A model generated the notes under the pieces. The model ran no database searches, had not been told where the DNA came from, and worked only from the letters and a program-made list of their open reading frames with translations. Below, piece after piece: positions 13,805 through 24,745 of a stretch of DNA of 64,000 bases (the stretch's first letter is position 1; every line of letters begins with the position of its first letter). The position numbers and the translations under genes are program-made. Source of the DNA: Kuschelorhynchus macadamiae (lineage: Eukaryota > Arthropoda > Insecta > Coleoptera > Curculionidae); the NCBI GenBank assembly GCA_030620095.1, contig JAUTXW010004495.1, positions 556,001-620,000 of the forward strand. The letters run 5' to 3'.

Positions 13805-13905
13805 ATTACTTCCCCCGTGAGATTTTTTCAGATCTTTACGTTTAAGGGTCCCTAGATGCCGAAAAACATGTTTTCTCAATTCCGTGTGTCTTTCGGTATG
13901 TCTTG
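13805..13905 (-). repeat. NCR family L-terminus fragment
   Basis: TTATTACTTCCCCCGTGAG, GATCTTTACGTTT, GGTCCCTAGATGCCG and TCAATTCCGTGTGTCT match the L end of the NCR family (compare 42950 and 20780-20870). It stops abruptly at about 13905, where transposase sequence begins. Confidence 0.8.
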
Positions 13906-14085
13906 TGCACGAAAAAAAAAACATAATTTACTTCCGAAGAAGATTAAGAAATGTACACGAAAAAATCCAAAGGCAAAAGACTTAAGTTACAATGCAAAAA
14001 TGGATATTTATAATGCAATTTATGATTTATACACGTCAAAGACTAATATAATCCTTCAGAAACTTTTTAATATTATAGACTAAAA
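13906..14085 (+). pseudogene. IS630-type transposase N-terminal fragment (forward, inverted relative to the next)
   Basis: The frame encodes KKHNLLPKKIKKCTRKNPK, then LSYNAKMDIYNAIYDLY. This is the same protein segment found on the minus strand at about 15190-15090. It ends near 14067, where the C-terminus of the opposite-strand gene begins, making an inverted junction. The same arrangement occurs at 43330-43600. Confidence 0.8.
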
Positions 14086-15350
14086 ATATCATCATCATTT
14101 AAAAAGTCCCCATCTTCTGAGTCGTCCTCAAATGGCGTAATGATCATTCTGCTATTTAGAACTCGTTCTCGATTCTACCAATCCCATATTAATTTCTCCG
14201 TATGTTCCACAGATTTCTTCCAGTACTCCGGCGCAATATAATTTAATGAATCTTGCCAAACAATTTGCACTTCATCTGATGTAAGACCATCGTTCACGTG
14301 TTTTTCGTAATATGATTTTGCCCCAGCCCATATTAATGCTATTGCATTAAACTGGCAATGGTATGGCGGCAGTCGTAAAACCTCATGTCCATTTTCCCGT
14401 AATATTTCATCTACGGCATATATTGTCGGTTTTTTATTTAATAGATTTTGCCACTAAAAGAAGTTCTAGTTTCAGCATATTGGGTAAAGGATTTTGTTTT
14501 TGTTTTATTAGCCAGTCATAAATATCATTTTTCTTCCAGGATGGAGTAGGTTTATTTAAGATTCTTGAATGATAAGATGCATTGTCCAGAATGATTAAAG
14601 ATGGATCATCTAAATTTGGAATCAGTTGTTCCACCACTTTTCAAACAGTTCACAGTTCATATTATCACGGTAGTCCATACTTTTGGATGTTGAAGAAAAC
14701 AGTCAACTTGCATCTGGGAGAAATCCTGTTGAAGAACCTGCATGCAAAATAATGAACTGTTTTCGCGTCCCACATCCCTTTTCTCTCTTGACAGTTTTTA
14801 CAGACTCGTCCTACCAAGGTTTCGAACCACTTCCATTAGAAAATATCCAAGTCTCGTCTAAAAATACCACTTTTCTAAATTTTGAATTAACATTTTCCGT
14901 GTATTTCTTTAAAAACTGGATACGCTGACTTGTTATATATGGCAACTCGCATAAAAATCTTCGATTACAGTCCTTTTTATATCGTAAACCCAACATTTTT
15001 ATTAATTTTGACAACGATTTTAGTCCAATTTCCAATATGCCTCGATTTTTTAAAGCTTCTTTTAAAACTTGAAGGGTTCTATTAGATTTTGATGTGTATA
15101 AATCGTAAATTGCATTACGAACATCCATTTTTACATTGCCACTTAAGTCTTCTGTGTTTGGCTTTTTTCGTATAGATTTCTTAATCTTCTTCGGTAGTAA
15201 ATTATGCTTTTTTTCATGCACAATTTTCTGCACAGTCCTTATACCGATTCCCAGGGCTTTTGCTACTGTCTCCTGGATATTCGCCGGTGAATTTTCATTT
15301 TCATAGTATTTTATTAGATTTAATTCCAATTTTTTTGCTTGTGGATGCAA
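14086..15350 (-). pseudogene. Tc1/mariner-IS630 superfamily DDE transposase, copy 1 (most complete)
   Basis: Starting at 15350 (HPQAKKLELNLIKYYENENS) there is a paired HTH (SPANIQETVAKALGIGIRTV; TLQVLKEALKNRGI), then the first catalytic Asp in VVFLDETWIFSNGSGSK. Coding sense continues on the same strand with the second Asp in LIILDNASYHSRILN (about 14600) and SWKKNDIYDWLIKQKQ. Then come LPPYHCQFNAIALIW (about 14350), VWQDSLNY and KKSVEHTEKLIWDW, and an acidic tail of Glu/Asp. About 80 residues separate the second Asp from the position where related insect transposases have Glu (NxIELIW); here it reads Ala. The gene is broken by several frameshifts and a TAG. It is part of the duplicated composite. 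Confidence 0.85.
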
Positions 15351-15614
15351 AAAACCCGAAAATTATTTTATATTACTCATTTTGTCACTAACTTGTCAAT
15401 CTGACTTTGAAGTGACATCGCTCAAAGATTTTTGCAACTGCTGGTATTTATATATTTATCCTCTATTTTCCTATGAAAATATCATAGGTCTATCTAATTC
15501 ATCTTCGGGATTTTATGCGGAGGATATGATTACACGTAATAAAAGAAAAATAAACTTAAAAATTTTGTCGTTGATAAATCGTGTGACCCGAACGATAACA
15601 CTACTTTTGACTAT
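15351..15614. other. 5' non-coding end of the IS630-type element
   Basis: This region (ACTTGTCAATCTGACTTTGA ... GATAACACTACTTTTGACTAT) recurs after the transposase start at 44550-44812 and 60170-60402. All three copies stop matching after CTTTTGACTWT, which marks the element terminus. The matching terminus on the other side is not found. Confidence 0.75.
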
Positions 15615-17156
15615 AGTGATATTTTCTTTATGCGTTTTTGGTAATCCGTATATTTTGGGGGGGGAACAGTAATACGAATTTTTAGTTTTTTATTGGGTAA
15701 TATAAAAAGATTTTTTTCCCAAGAGTCAATTAATTCGTTGTTTCATTCTTGATACTGGTTCGTGGGATCTTGTTTAATTTTTTTATATGTTTTTGAGTCA
15801 ATTTTTATATTGTAGTCAGCAGAACTCATCAATACAGTTTTATTTTTTTTATCAGTCTTTAGAACTTTTATAGACGGATTGTTTTTTAGAAATATTTGTT
15901 AAGTTTATTGTGTGTTTTTTATTTTTATTTGTTTGCTTTTTTAGTTTAATATATTGCATGATTTGACTCTAATTTCATCTTTTTCCCCACCTGTCAAATG
16001 ATTTATACCGTTTTCAATATTTCGTAATATGTCAGTAGTCGGCAAAAGTTTTCAGTAACTTAAAAACATATATAATTTACACAACCCAACTACAATTTTT
16101 TTCCCATAATATTAGTAGTAGGTATTCAGTTAAGGAAAACAACATGTACTTGAGGATTAAAAAAATACTATATGCTGTTAAAGTAGTAAGTCCATATTGT
16201 ATTAAGTTTTGCAGCACCATAATCTAATTCATAAAATTTCTACCACGAGAGATAATAGAGTATAGACAATTCTGAACGAGCGGCAAGGGATTGAAATACA
16301 CCACCGGGCCCGATCCTTAATGCGAGCTCGAGAGGTTATTTGTTTTGTGGATACATTTCCTGCATCGCATGGAACTTCCGCTTTTGTATAAATGCAGTTA
16401 AACCGTACGAAGGATAAGACGATCTATTTTGCATACTGGATTACGGTTATGGTTGAAGTTACATTAGGTTAACGCCATATTTACTGGAAATCTCTCTGAT
16501 CCCGTTTGATGATATATGCATTGCGGGTTGCCTTTAGATTTAGCGGTATGCCTGGCATCTCATGCCCTCTGGAATTACTTTATATTTTGGAAAACACGCT
16601 CTTATATCACATATTTACGTATCAGCTACGTTTATACACGATTATATAAACGTAATAATCACATTTCATCATTGTATCAAAATGAATATCTAACGCTTTT
16701 TCTTCTGGCGTCAATTGAGATAAATATTGTGAAAATTTTGTAAATTAATATTCTCTAAAGGCAGTCATTTTCTTGTTGTTTCTGGACTATAATGGTTACG
16801 GTTACGGTCCTAGGATCATAATAAATCCATTAGAGTACTCAGTCCGAAAAAATGTGTCATTTTGACACTACAAATGACGATCAAAGTGATGGCATTACGA
16901 CACGCCAGAAGATAAGGTGTTTTTTATTTATACTGGACAGGTAAGAAATAAAATATTTTGATCAAAACCGTATGAGTTATACAGGGAGAGTATAAAAAAC
17001 GATCTATAATTCTTTAATAATTTTAGATTGAGATATTTTCCTTGTGGAAATTTACCCGCTTTAGAATGTCAATGATTTAAATGAGTTAAAAAAAAATTTA
17101 AACTTGTTAGTTATCGATTCAATGTTTTTGGTTATAGTTAGGATAGTTAGTGATTA
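15615..17156. other. intergenic, no repeat recognised
   Basis: No coding motif. A locally GC-richer patch lies at 16280-16345 (CACCGGGCCCGATC, GCGAGCTCGAG). The 75-residue frame at 16516-16743 is not recognised. This is one of the few stretches without obvious element sequence. Confidence 0.45.
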
Positions 17157-20100
17157 TTACTTCCCTCGTAAAAGAGAAGTATTGTAATCGTGAAAAAATC
17201 ACCTTCAAATCTTTACGTTTCAGAAAAAACGAAAAACATGTTTTCTCGATTCCGTCGGTCTGTTAGAAAACTACTTATCCAATTGACTTCAAATCTTTGT
17301 CAAAAATTAAGAGTCATATGGGGACGACCTGGTAACATTTTGGTAAAAATCCAATATGGCAAAAAAAAATGGCGTCCTGGTGAGATGTTAAAAAAATTAT
17401 TATGCTAAAAGCTTAAAAACTACTTATTAGTGACTTGGCCATATGGGGCTAACCTGGCAATATTTTGGTAAAAATCCAATATGCCGGAACAAGATGGTGA
17501 AACGTTAAAAAAATATTACTAAAAAACTAATTATCTAATTTCCTCAAATTTTGAACAAAAATCAAGTCTTCCATAGGAATGAACTAGTAACTTTTTGATA
17601 TGAATATTAGACAGAAAAAAAATGGCGGCCTAATAAAATATTTAAAAAATTGGACTGAAAGAACTGCGTATTGAATTAATTTCAAATTTTCTGCAAGCAT
17701 TAAGGGTGTTACAGAGATAAACTGGTAAAGTTGTGGTATGAATTTAAGATGGAAACGCCAAATTAAAAAAATTATCGGCATAGCTAAAAAACTACTTACC
17801 CGACTTCAAATTATGGTAAATAATACAGGGTCATATGGGCATGACCTGGTAACATTTTGCTTAAAATCCAAAATGTCAAAACAAAATGGCAGCCTAGTGA
17901 AATGTTAAAAAAATTATTACTAAAAAACTGCTTATTTAGTTTATCTCAAATTTTGCACAACAATCAAGTATTATGTAGAAATCAACTGGTAAAATTTTGG
18001 TACGAATGCAAAATGGAGGTTAGATAAAATATTTAAAAATTTAGCCTGAAAAAACTACTTAATGGACTGATTTCAAATTGGGTGCCCTAACTAATTGTGG
18101 TATAAAGTAGAACTAGTAAAACTGTGGTACTAATTCAAAATGGCGAAACAAAATGGCGGCCAAATAAAATATATATACCCATGAATAAAATCATCCTCTA
18201 AGGTTTTACATATTTTCAGGTTATAGCGTCTCTAGACGCCAGAAAATATTTTATCAATTCCGTCGGTCCGTCTGTCTGCCTATCAATTCGCGGCATAGCT
18301 TAAAAACTACTCATCAGAGCGACAGGGTCATATGGGTGTGACCTAATATTTTGGTAAAAATCGAATATGCCGTAACAAGATGGCAGCCTAGAGAATCGTT
18401 AAAAAAATTTTTATTAAAAAAACTTATCCAATTTCCTCAAATTTCTACAAAAAACAAATGCTGTTGCATGCAAAATAATGGCATGATTATGAGATAGCAA
18501 AATAAAATATTAAAAAAAATCGGCTTTAAAAAACTACTCATTAGATTTTCAAAATGTATGCAAGCGTTAAGTATGATATAGAGATAAACTGGTAAAGTGA
18601 TACGAATTCAATCTTATTCAATTGAACGTGATATAGGGATAAAATAAAGTCAATTGAGACAACATAAAAACTAAATATCCCTCAACAGTCGGCGATTTCG
18701 TTTTAACTTATTTTTGTAAAACAGATTAATTATTAGTACTTTTTTTTTGTTATTTTGTAGTTAACAATTTTTTTCAACTAGTTTTTTATTTGTTCTGGTC
18801 ATGGGGATGGGGGTGAAATGGCAAAAATGTATTCTCCGTAAATAAATCGCATAAAACGTATTTTTATAGGTTTATGGGTATAGAGATTATTCCAGTTGTA
18901 ACCTACTTGATGATATATTTACTTTGCAATTAATAGAGGAGAGCAGAAAGGTGATAAAAATTGGAAGTCTCGTTAAAGATCGAGTAGGTAATATGTCATT
19001 TTGGAGGCTTTCGGGTATATATATTTTAATTTTAAAACTTATTTGATGTTGAGGTAAATAGGGAAGTGGCAAAAAGTCAAACACTTCGTAAAAAATTGAA
19101 TCGTTCAGAGAGGTTTTTGAATTTGCATATTTCAGTTTTAAACTTTTTTTGATATTCGCAAAAAAAACATAATTTTTGAATAAAATTTCAAATCAATCAA
19201 TAAGTAGTTTTTAAGCTATGCCGCGAACTGACAGGCGGATCAACGGAATTGATAAAACATATTTTTTGGCATCTAAGAAAGCTAAATAGCCTTAAAATAT
19301 TTAAAACCTGAGAGACTGAGTTTTTCACGGTTACAAAAATGGCCGCTATTTTGTTCCGCCAGTTTTAGTAGCTTATCTCTATACCACAATTACTTATGGC
19401 ACACAATTTGAACTCAGTCAATTAACTAGTTTTTCAGGCTGGATTTTTAAATATTATATTAAGCCGTCATTTTGTTCCGCCATCTTGGATTCGTACAAGA
19501 AATTTACCAGTTGATTTCCACATAATACTTGATTTTTGTACAAAATTTGAGATAAGTTAAATAAGTTGTTTTTTGTATTGGATTTTTACAAAAATATTAC
19601 CAGGTCATCCCCGTATGACTGTTAATTTTTGACTAAAATTTGAGGTCGATCTGATGAGTAGATTTTAAGCTATGCCGCGAACTGACAGGCAGACTGGCAA
19701 ACCGACGGAATTGATAAAACATATTTTTTGGCATCTAGGAGCGCTAAAACCTAAAAATATGTAAAACTTATGAGATTGGTTTTTTTCACGATTACAAATA
19801 TTTTATTTGGCTGTTATTTTGTTCCACCACCTTGAATTAGAACCACAGTTTTACTAGTTCATCTCCATACCACAATTAGTTATGGCACAAAATTTGAAAT
19901 CAATCCATTAAATTGTTTTTCAAGTTAAATTTTTAAATATTTTATTAAGCCGATAATTTGTTACGCCATTTTGGATTCGTACCAAAACTTTACCACTTGA
20001 TTTCTACATAATACTTCATTTTTGTACAAAATTTGCGATAAGTGGATAAGTGTTTTTTTAGTAATAATTTTTTTAACATTTCACTAGGCCGCCATTCTGT

Positions 20101-20872
20101 TTTGCCAAATTGGATTTTTGCCAAAATAATATCAGGTCATCCCCATACGACCCTTAATTTGTCACTAAAATATCAAGTCAATCATCTGTAAGCAATGTCG
20201 CCGAACTGTCAGACAGATAGACAAACCGATAGACGGACCAACGGAATTGATAGAACATATTTTTTGGCATATAGGGGTGCTAGAACCTGAAAATATCTAA
20301 AACCTGAGAGATTCACTTTTTTCACGAATACAAATATTCTATTTGGCTACCATGTTGTTATGCCATTTTGAATTGGTACCACAGTTTTACTAGTTCTTCT
20401 CTATACCACAATTAATTATGGCACACAATTTGAAAATGAAATTAAGTATTTTTTTCATGCTGAATTTTTAAATATTTTATAAAGCCGCCATTTTCTTCCG
20501 CCATCTAGGATTCGTACCAACATTTTTTCAGTTGTTTTCTATATAATACTTGATTTTTGTGCAAATTAGGTAAGCAGTTTTTAAGTAATAATTTTTTTTA
20601 ATCTCTCACTAGGCCGCCATTTTGTTTTGACATATTCGATTTTTACCAAAATGTTACCAGATCATCCCCATATAATTTTTGACCAAAATTTGAAGTCAAT
20701 CGGTTAAGTAGTTTTTTAGCTATGCCGTGAACAGACAGTTCGACAGACAGACCGACGCAATTGAGAAAAAATGTTTTTCGGCATCTAGGGACCCTGAAAC
20801 GTAAAGATCTGAAAAAATATCGAAGGGTAATTTTTTCAAGATTACAATACTTCTTTACAAAGTAATTAAAAT
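17157..20872. mobile_element. 3.7-kb foldback structure made of NCR arrays
   Basis: Left arm, 17157 to about 18640, is NCR sequence in reverse orientation. Right arm, about 19135 to 20872, is NCR sequence in forward orientation. The extreme ends are reverse complements: ATTACTTCCCTCGTAAAAG...AGAAGTATTGTAATC on the left against GATTACAATACTTCT...AAGTAAT on the right. Both arms contain the spacer module (TCCGTCGGTCYGTCTGCC or its complement). In the right arm it recurs at about 19217, 19672, 20208 and 20722. The sub-repeats fall into three types: A at 19341, 19808, 20344; B at 19462, 19948, 20481; C at 20087, 20609 (one C deleted). This gives a higher-order unit of about 530 bp. The centre (18640-19135) is unique. 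Drosophila FB elements have the same general design, but I recognise no sequence relationship. Confidence 0.85.
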
Positions 20873-21169
20873 CATTGAATAGAATAAAACGAAAATTTTA
20901 TTCTACGGCATTGGCGCTGACCCGAGATCTCTGAACAAGTGCAGGCGAGGCAAATATTTTAAAATATATCTTTTTTGTGCATTTTATGTTAATTCAAGGT
21001 TTCCAAAAATCTAACCAATTGAATTAAGGATATAACCAATCAAAGTGCTTAAATCTAATACTCCGCCTACAAATGTTACAATGAGTCAACGTTGACTGCG
21101 TCGCGAAGGTCCGCTGTTTGTACGGGGACCTGTCAGCTGAATAAAAATAAATTTATTTGATATAAGTGG

Positions 21170-21400
21170 TGTAGTAAATTGAGCGTATCCCAAATTTTCC
21201 GCTGTCTCAATTGACTTTAGATACACTATGAGTGTCAATGTAAAAAAATACTTATTGACGTAACAAAATGGAGGTGCGTGTCAACGTAAAAAAATACTTA
21301 TTGAATTTATTTTAAATTAAACACTCTACACTATTTCTAATAAAACGAAGGTCTTATAACGAGGGAACTTCTGGATAAAGGAAATTTACCAATTTTTTTT
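21170..21400 (-). repeat. NCR family R-terminus fragment
   Basis: AACAAAATGGAGG, ATACTTATTGAATTTATTTT, then TATAACGAGGGAACTTCTGG and TAAAGGAAATTTACC match the R end of the NCR copies at 27500-27760 and, inverted, 9665. It lies just beyond the foldback, on the side expected for a separate truncated copy. Confidence 0.75.
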
Positions 21401-22060
21401 TGAGACCTTGTATGAGAACTGTTATTTCATATAATTAATGTAATGAGATAAGTAGACCGGTATTCTTTCCAGAAACAAATTTCTCTTAATCACCAAGTGC
21501 TCTAAAAACTAGTTCGTCTTTCAAACTAGTAAACAACGCAAACACACTGATCATATATTCTTGCGGAGCAGCAAACAAAAATTCCAATCATCACAACAAA
21601 ATGGTTTTGAGTCCCGAAAGCAAATAGATTTCATTTTAATTGAATTTCAGACCGACTTACCTTGTTTTGTTCACAATATGTTTGAGACAGAAAATACAGA
21701 AACAAGTTCAGTTATCCACAACATTCTATTTGCTTCATGCATATCTAATGTATCAGAAAATGTTTTTGTATATGTCTTGAAAAATCCGAGGTTAAAAATT
21801 TTTGTATGGGGTTTTTGTTTGATATAAAATAAACTTTGTATTTATTCGATCCCTTGCTATAATAAACAAAATTAAACATTCTGAGAAAAGCTTGGGCAAT
21901 TTTAGAAACTAGTACGGCTTTTATTGTAGCCAGAAGGTCAAAAAATGGAAAAAAGAAAACTCAAATACATAGATATACTTATAAACTAGACAATACAAAG
22001 TAAGACATTTACGTAAATTCATGGACATCGTAACAGCACATTTTTGACGGTGTTTAACAG

Positions 22061-22062
<2 letters not shown>
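21401..22062. other. unassigned
   Basis: An 88-residue plus-strand frame at 21561-21827 (start TTGCGG context) has no motif I recognise. No element ends seen. Confidence 0.4.
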
Positions 22063-22111
<49 letters not shown>

Positions 22112-22265
22112 TATCTAATTTCTTTGTTCAGTTTATTAAATAGTGTATAATCTCCTAAAGTAAATATATTTGTGATACATCGGTGATTTTCTAGGTAATC
22201 CTTCCATTTTTTGATCTCGTGTAACTATGAGATTTTGATCTTGAAACTAACGCTATATGTATGTT

Positions 22266-22343
<78 letters not shown>
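22063..22343. repeat. two (TA)n arrays
   Basis: TA runs at 22063-22108 and 22269-22343, separated by about 160 bp of unassigned sequence. Confidence 0.95.
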
Positions 22344-22346
<3 letters not shown>

Positions 22347-22860
22347 GCCAGCAACAGTCAAAATCTTTAAATGATTAAAAACATCGTGACATGATTCGCG
22401 GAATTTTAGGCCGACAATCACAATACACGTATTGCATACTTTTGTAAAACAAAAATCCTTTTAATATGAGAATTCATACCCCAATTTACTATACTATACC
22501 TAATTCGGGAGTGTATATTGGCATAATAAAGAGATCAAATCAAATCAAATATATTACGTAGAAAATGTTTACAATATTACTTGAAAGATGATTGCACACC
22601 TAGATGTATCGTCTGTGTGTGTACAAAAGAAAAGAAATTTTGTTGTAATTACCTATTTCTAAATTCTTAAATTGTAACCTATACTAAATAAATGATACTG
22701 CGTACAAACTAAGTATGTGCCCAACCTAAAATCACATAATTTCACACTAACATAAGCGAAAGAATAATTTTAAAAATTATAGAATTTAAATAAGACTTAT
22801 TTGAAGTAAAACTTTGCTACCTATATAAGGTGCCAGTAAATACCTCGAAGTTTGGTTCAA
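22344..22860. other. unassigned; possible retroelement tail
   Basis: AATAAAGAGATCAAATCAAATCAAATA at about 22526-22552 looks like the 3' end of a non-LTR element with a short tandem tail on the plus strand. No coding sequence upstream can be assigned to it. Confidence 0.35.
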
Positions 22861-24300
22861 GAAAATTGAGATCTTTTTACTAAAAAGGTTTCTGTTGTAG
22901 TGTAGGACCAAAATATGTCAGATATCTTTGGTTTCTTGTTCTGTACAGGAAAGGAACACATACGGACTCCACCGATCTGCTTCTGGTATGATAATTATTT
23001 AAAATAGGTTGCTGCCTTAGTTCAGGATGTTTGTAAACTATCGAAAGTACTGATTTTACATACAACTGTTGCAAGGTTAAAACTTGGGCTTCTTGATACA
23101 GAAGTTCGGTAAAGTATCTGGCTTTTTTTTGTAAATTACTTTAAGGAGATATCTTTGAGTTACATTTAACATATGTAGTGTATTAAATGTCCCTCCCCAT
23201 ATTGACAGACCGTATCTAATGACTGATTCAGCTAGTGTGATATATAATAATTTGAGGATATTGATTAGCATGATATTTCTGATTTGATAGAATTTATAAA
23301 TTAGTTTATGAAGTTTTAAATTTGTACTTTCTATATGTTTAATATAATATTCTGATCAATTACAACGCCGACATATCTGATACATTCAGTTTTATTCAGA
23401 AAATCAGTGCATTTGATAAACACTGAAGCGTATGCATTTTTATCCGATTAGCATCAAATTTGTGAGAGTCAAGGGTACTGAAACACATAAATTTTCCATG
23501 TTAATTGTCATTCGGTTTTTACCCAACCATTGACGTACCTTCGCAAATTCAGATATGGTGTGCTCCGCTGTAGCATTCCAGTTATCCCCCTGTACAAGAA
23601 AAACAGTATCATCTGCTTATGAGTTTGCTGGATGTAGTGAGGCAAAGGAAGTCATTAACATATAAGGAAAAAGGAGTGGTCCAATTACGGTTCCTTGCGG
23701 AACACCACACTGTACTATTTCAAAACTACTGTAATCATTTTGTATCCTTACACATTGTTTCCGATCTTCAAGATAACTCCTTATTAAGTTATGGCATAAT
23801 CCTCTTATTTCGTAGTTGCTTAGCTTATTATTGCGGTATCGAAGGCTTTGGCCAAATCCAAGAATATCGCAAGGAGTGTTTTACTTCTATTAATAGCATT
23901 ATAAATAAAGTTTGATACCTCATAAAGTTCGTCTTCCGTTGATCTTCCATGACGAAATCCAAATTGACTCGGAGAAAGAATGTTACGTTTTTCTATGTGG
24001 CGCATAATTCTGTCCCTTATACAAACTTCCAATACTTCTGCAATATTATTAATTAGAGATATCGGCCGGTAATTGCCCGGTAAATAAATCTCTTTACCTT
24101 TATGAATAGGTATGACACCCGACTTCTTCAATTCACAAGGAATTATACCCGTCGAAATGGAACAGTTAAAAATATGTGTTAGAGGCTTAGCAATGAAATT
24201 TCGTATTTCCTTCAGCATTTTACTAGTAATTCCGTCTAATCTAGGCAGAGTTATTTTTTAATCCGTTTATAATTTTTTTTACCTCCTCCTCAGATACTGG
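22861..24300 (-). pseudogene. jockey/R1-like non-LTR retrotransposon A (RT and C-terminus)
   Basis: On the minus strand, about 24290-24218 gives PVSEEEVKKIINGLKNNSA in one frame. 24218-23820 gives the RT front: VIPIHKGKEIYLPGNYRPIS, SQFGFRHGRSTEDEL and AIFLDLAKAFDT. About 23720-23640 gives CGVPQGTVIGPLLFSLYVN, with the YADD position following at about 23630. The C-terminal part includes YGLSIWGGTF (about 23210), LKVIYKKKP, and then QQLYVKSVLSIVYKHPEL (23074-22880). The order is collinear down to about 22880. Multiple frame changes make it a pseudogene. It is truncated at its 5' end at about 24300, where a second RT fragment abuts. Confidence 0.85.
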
Positions 24301-24745
24301 CATTAAAAGATAGGACATCTTTGCTGTAGTGCAAGGACATACAATTTAGTGCATAATAGCCACTGTATAGTTTAGATGAAAGCTCGTCAACATGGAAACA
24401 GCACTTTAAATTTTCATCAAAAGTGATACCCAACAGTTTGGTTTTTTCTGCAGGAGTCATTTGGATTGGATTCTTCAAGTTCTCGAATAGTTTAAAGTCT
24501 ACTATATTATTCTTAGACGTCATCGAAAAATTTATTATTGTAGTTTTATTTTTATTTACATTTAGTTTGTTTTTTTGGATCATAGTATTCTCATTCAACA
24601 TTCTCGTCTTGTGTTTTTATAGTGAAAGAAAATTATCACCAATAACTAAAACATTGGTGCTATTAGCATATGCAACTACAGAAATGTTTTCCGATATTTT
24701 AGTAACGTAGCTGAACAGGACATTAACAAAAATCAAGAAAAGGAA
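24290..24745 (-). pseudogene. non-LTR retrotransposon B, RT palm/thumb fragment
   Basis: On the minus strand from 24745: FLIFVNVLFSYVTK, then ISVVAYANSTNVLVIGDN, the catalytic box with NS in place of DD. Then come KLNVNKNKTTIINFS and TKLLGITFDENLK, with HVDELSSKLYSGYYALN ending near 24295. This is the C-terminal half of an RT domain. It lies upstream of the N-terminal half of element A on the same strand, so the two cannot be one collinear gene. A probably inserted into B, or both were joined by deletion. Loss of both catalytic Asp shows long inactivity. Confidence 0.75.

Larger units (their letters stand above)
13247..15614. repeat. large duplicated composite, copy 1 (partner at 42428-44812)
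   Basis: From TATAGTCGAATGCGG at about 13247 to the IS630-type element end at about 15614, this region matches 42428-44812 in the same order and orientation: PLE fragment, spacer, NCR terminus, forward transposase fragment, reverse transposase. One visible identical run exceeds 40 bp. Copy 1 lacks about 0.4 kb around 13905 that copy 2 keeps (43045-43430). Copy 1 keeps the middle of the transposase that copy 2 has lost. Confidence 0.85.

Noticed and set aside
14683..14928. 81-residue plus-strand frame, and the similar one at 44020-44337
   Set aside because: Both are antisense shadows of the minus-strand IS630-type transposase; their similarity comes from the duplicated composite.
17157..20872. 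CRISPR-like or satellite interpretation of the regularly spaced repeats
   Set aside because: Repeats are long, diverged, higher-order and inverted about a centre; there are no short spacers and the context is eukaryotic.
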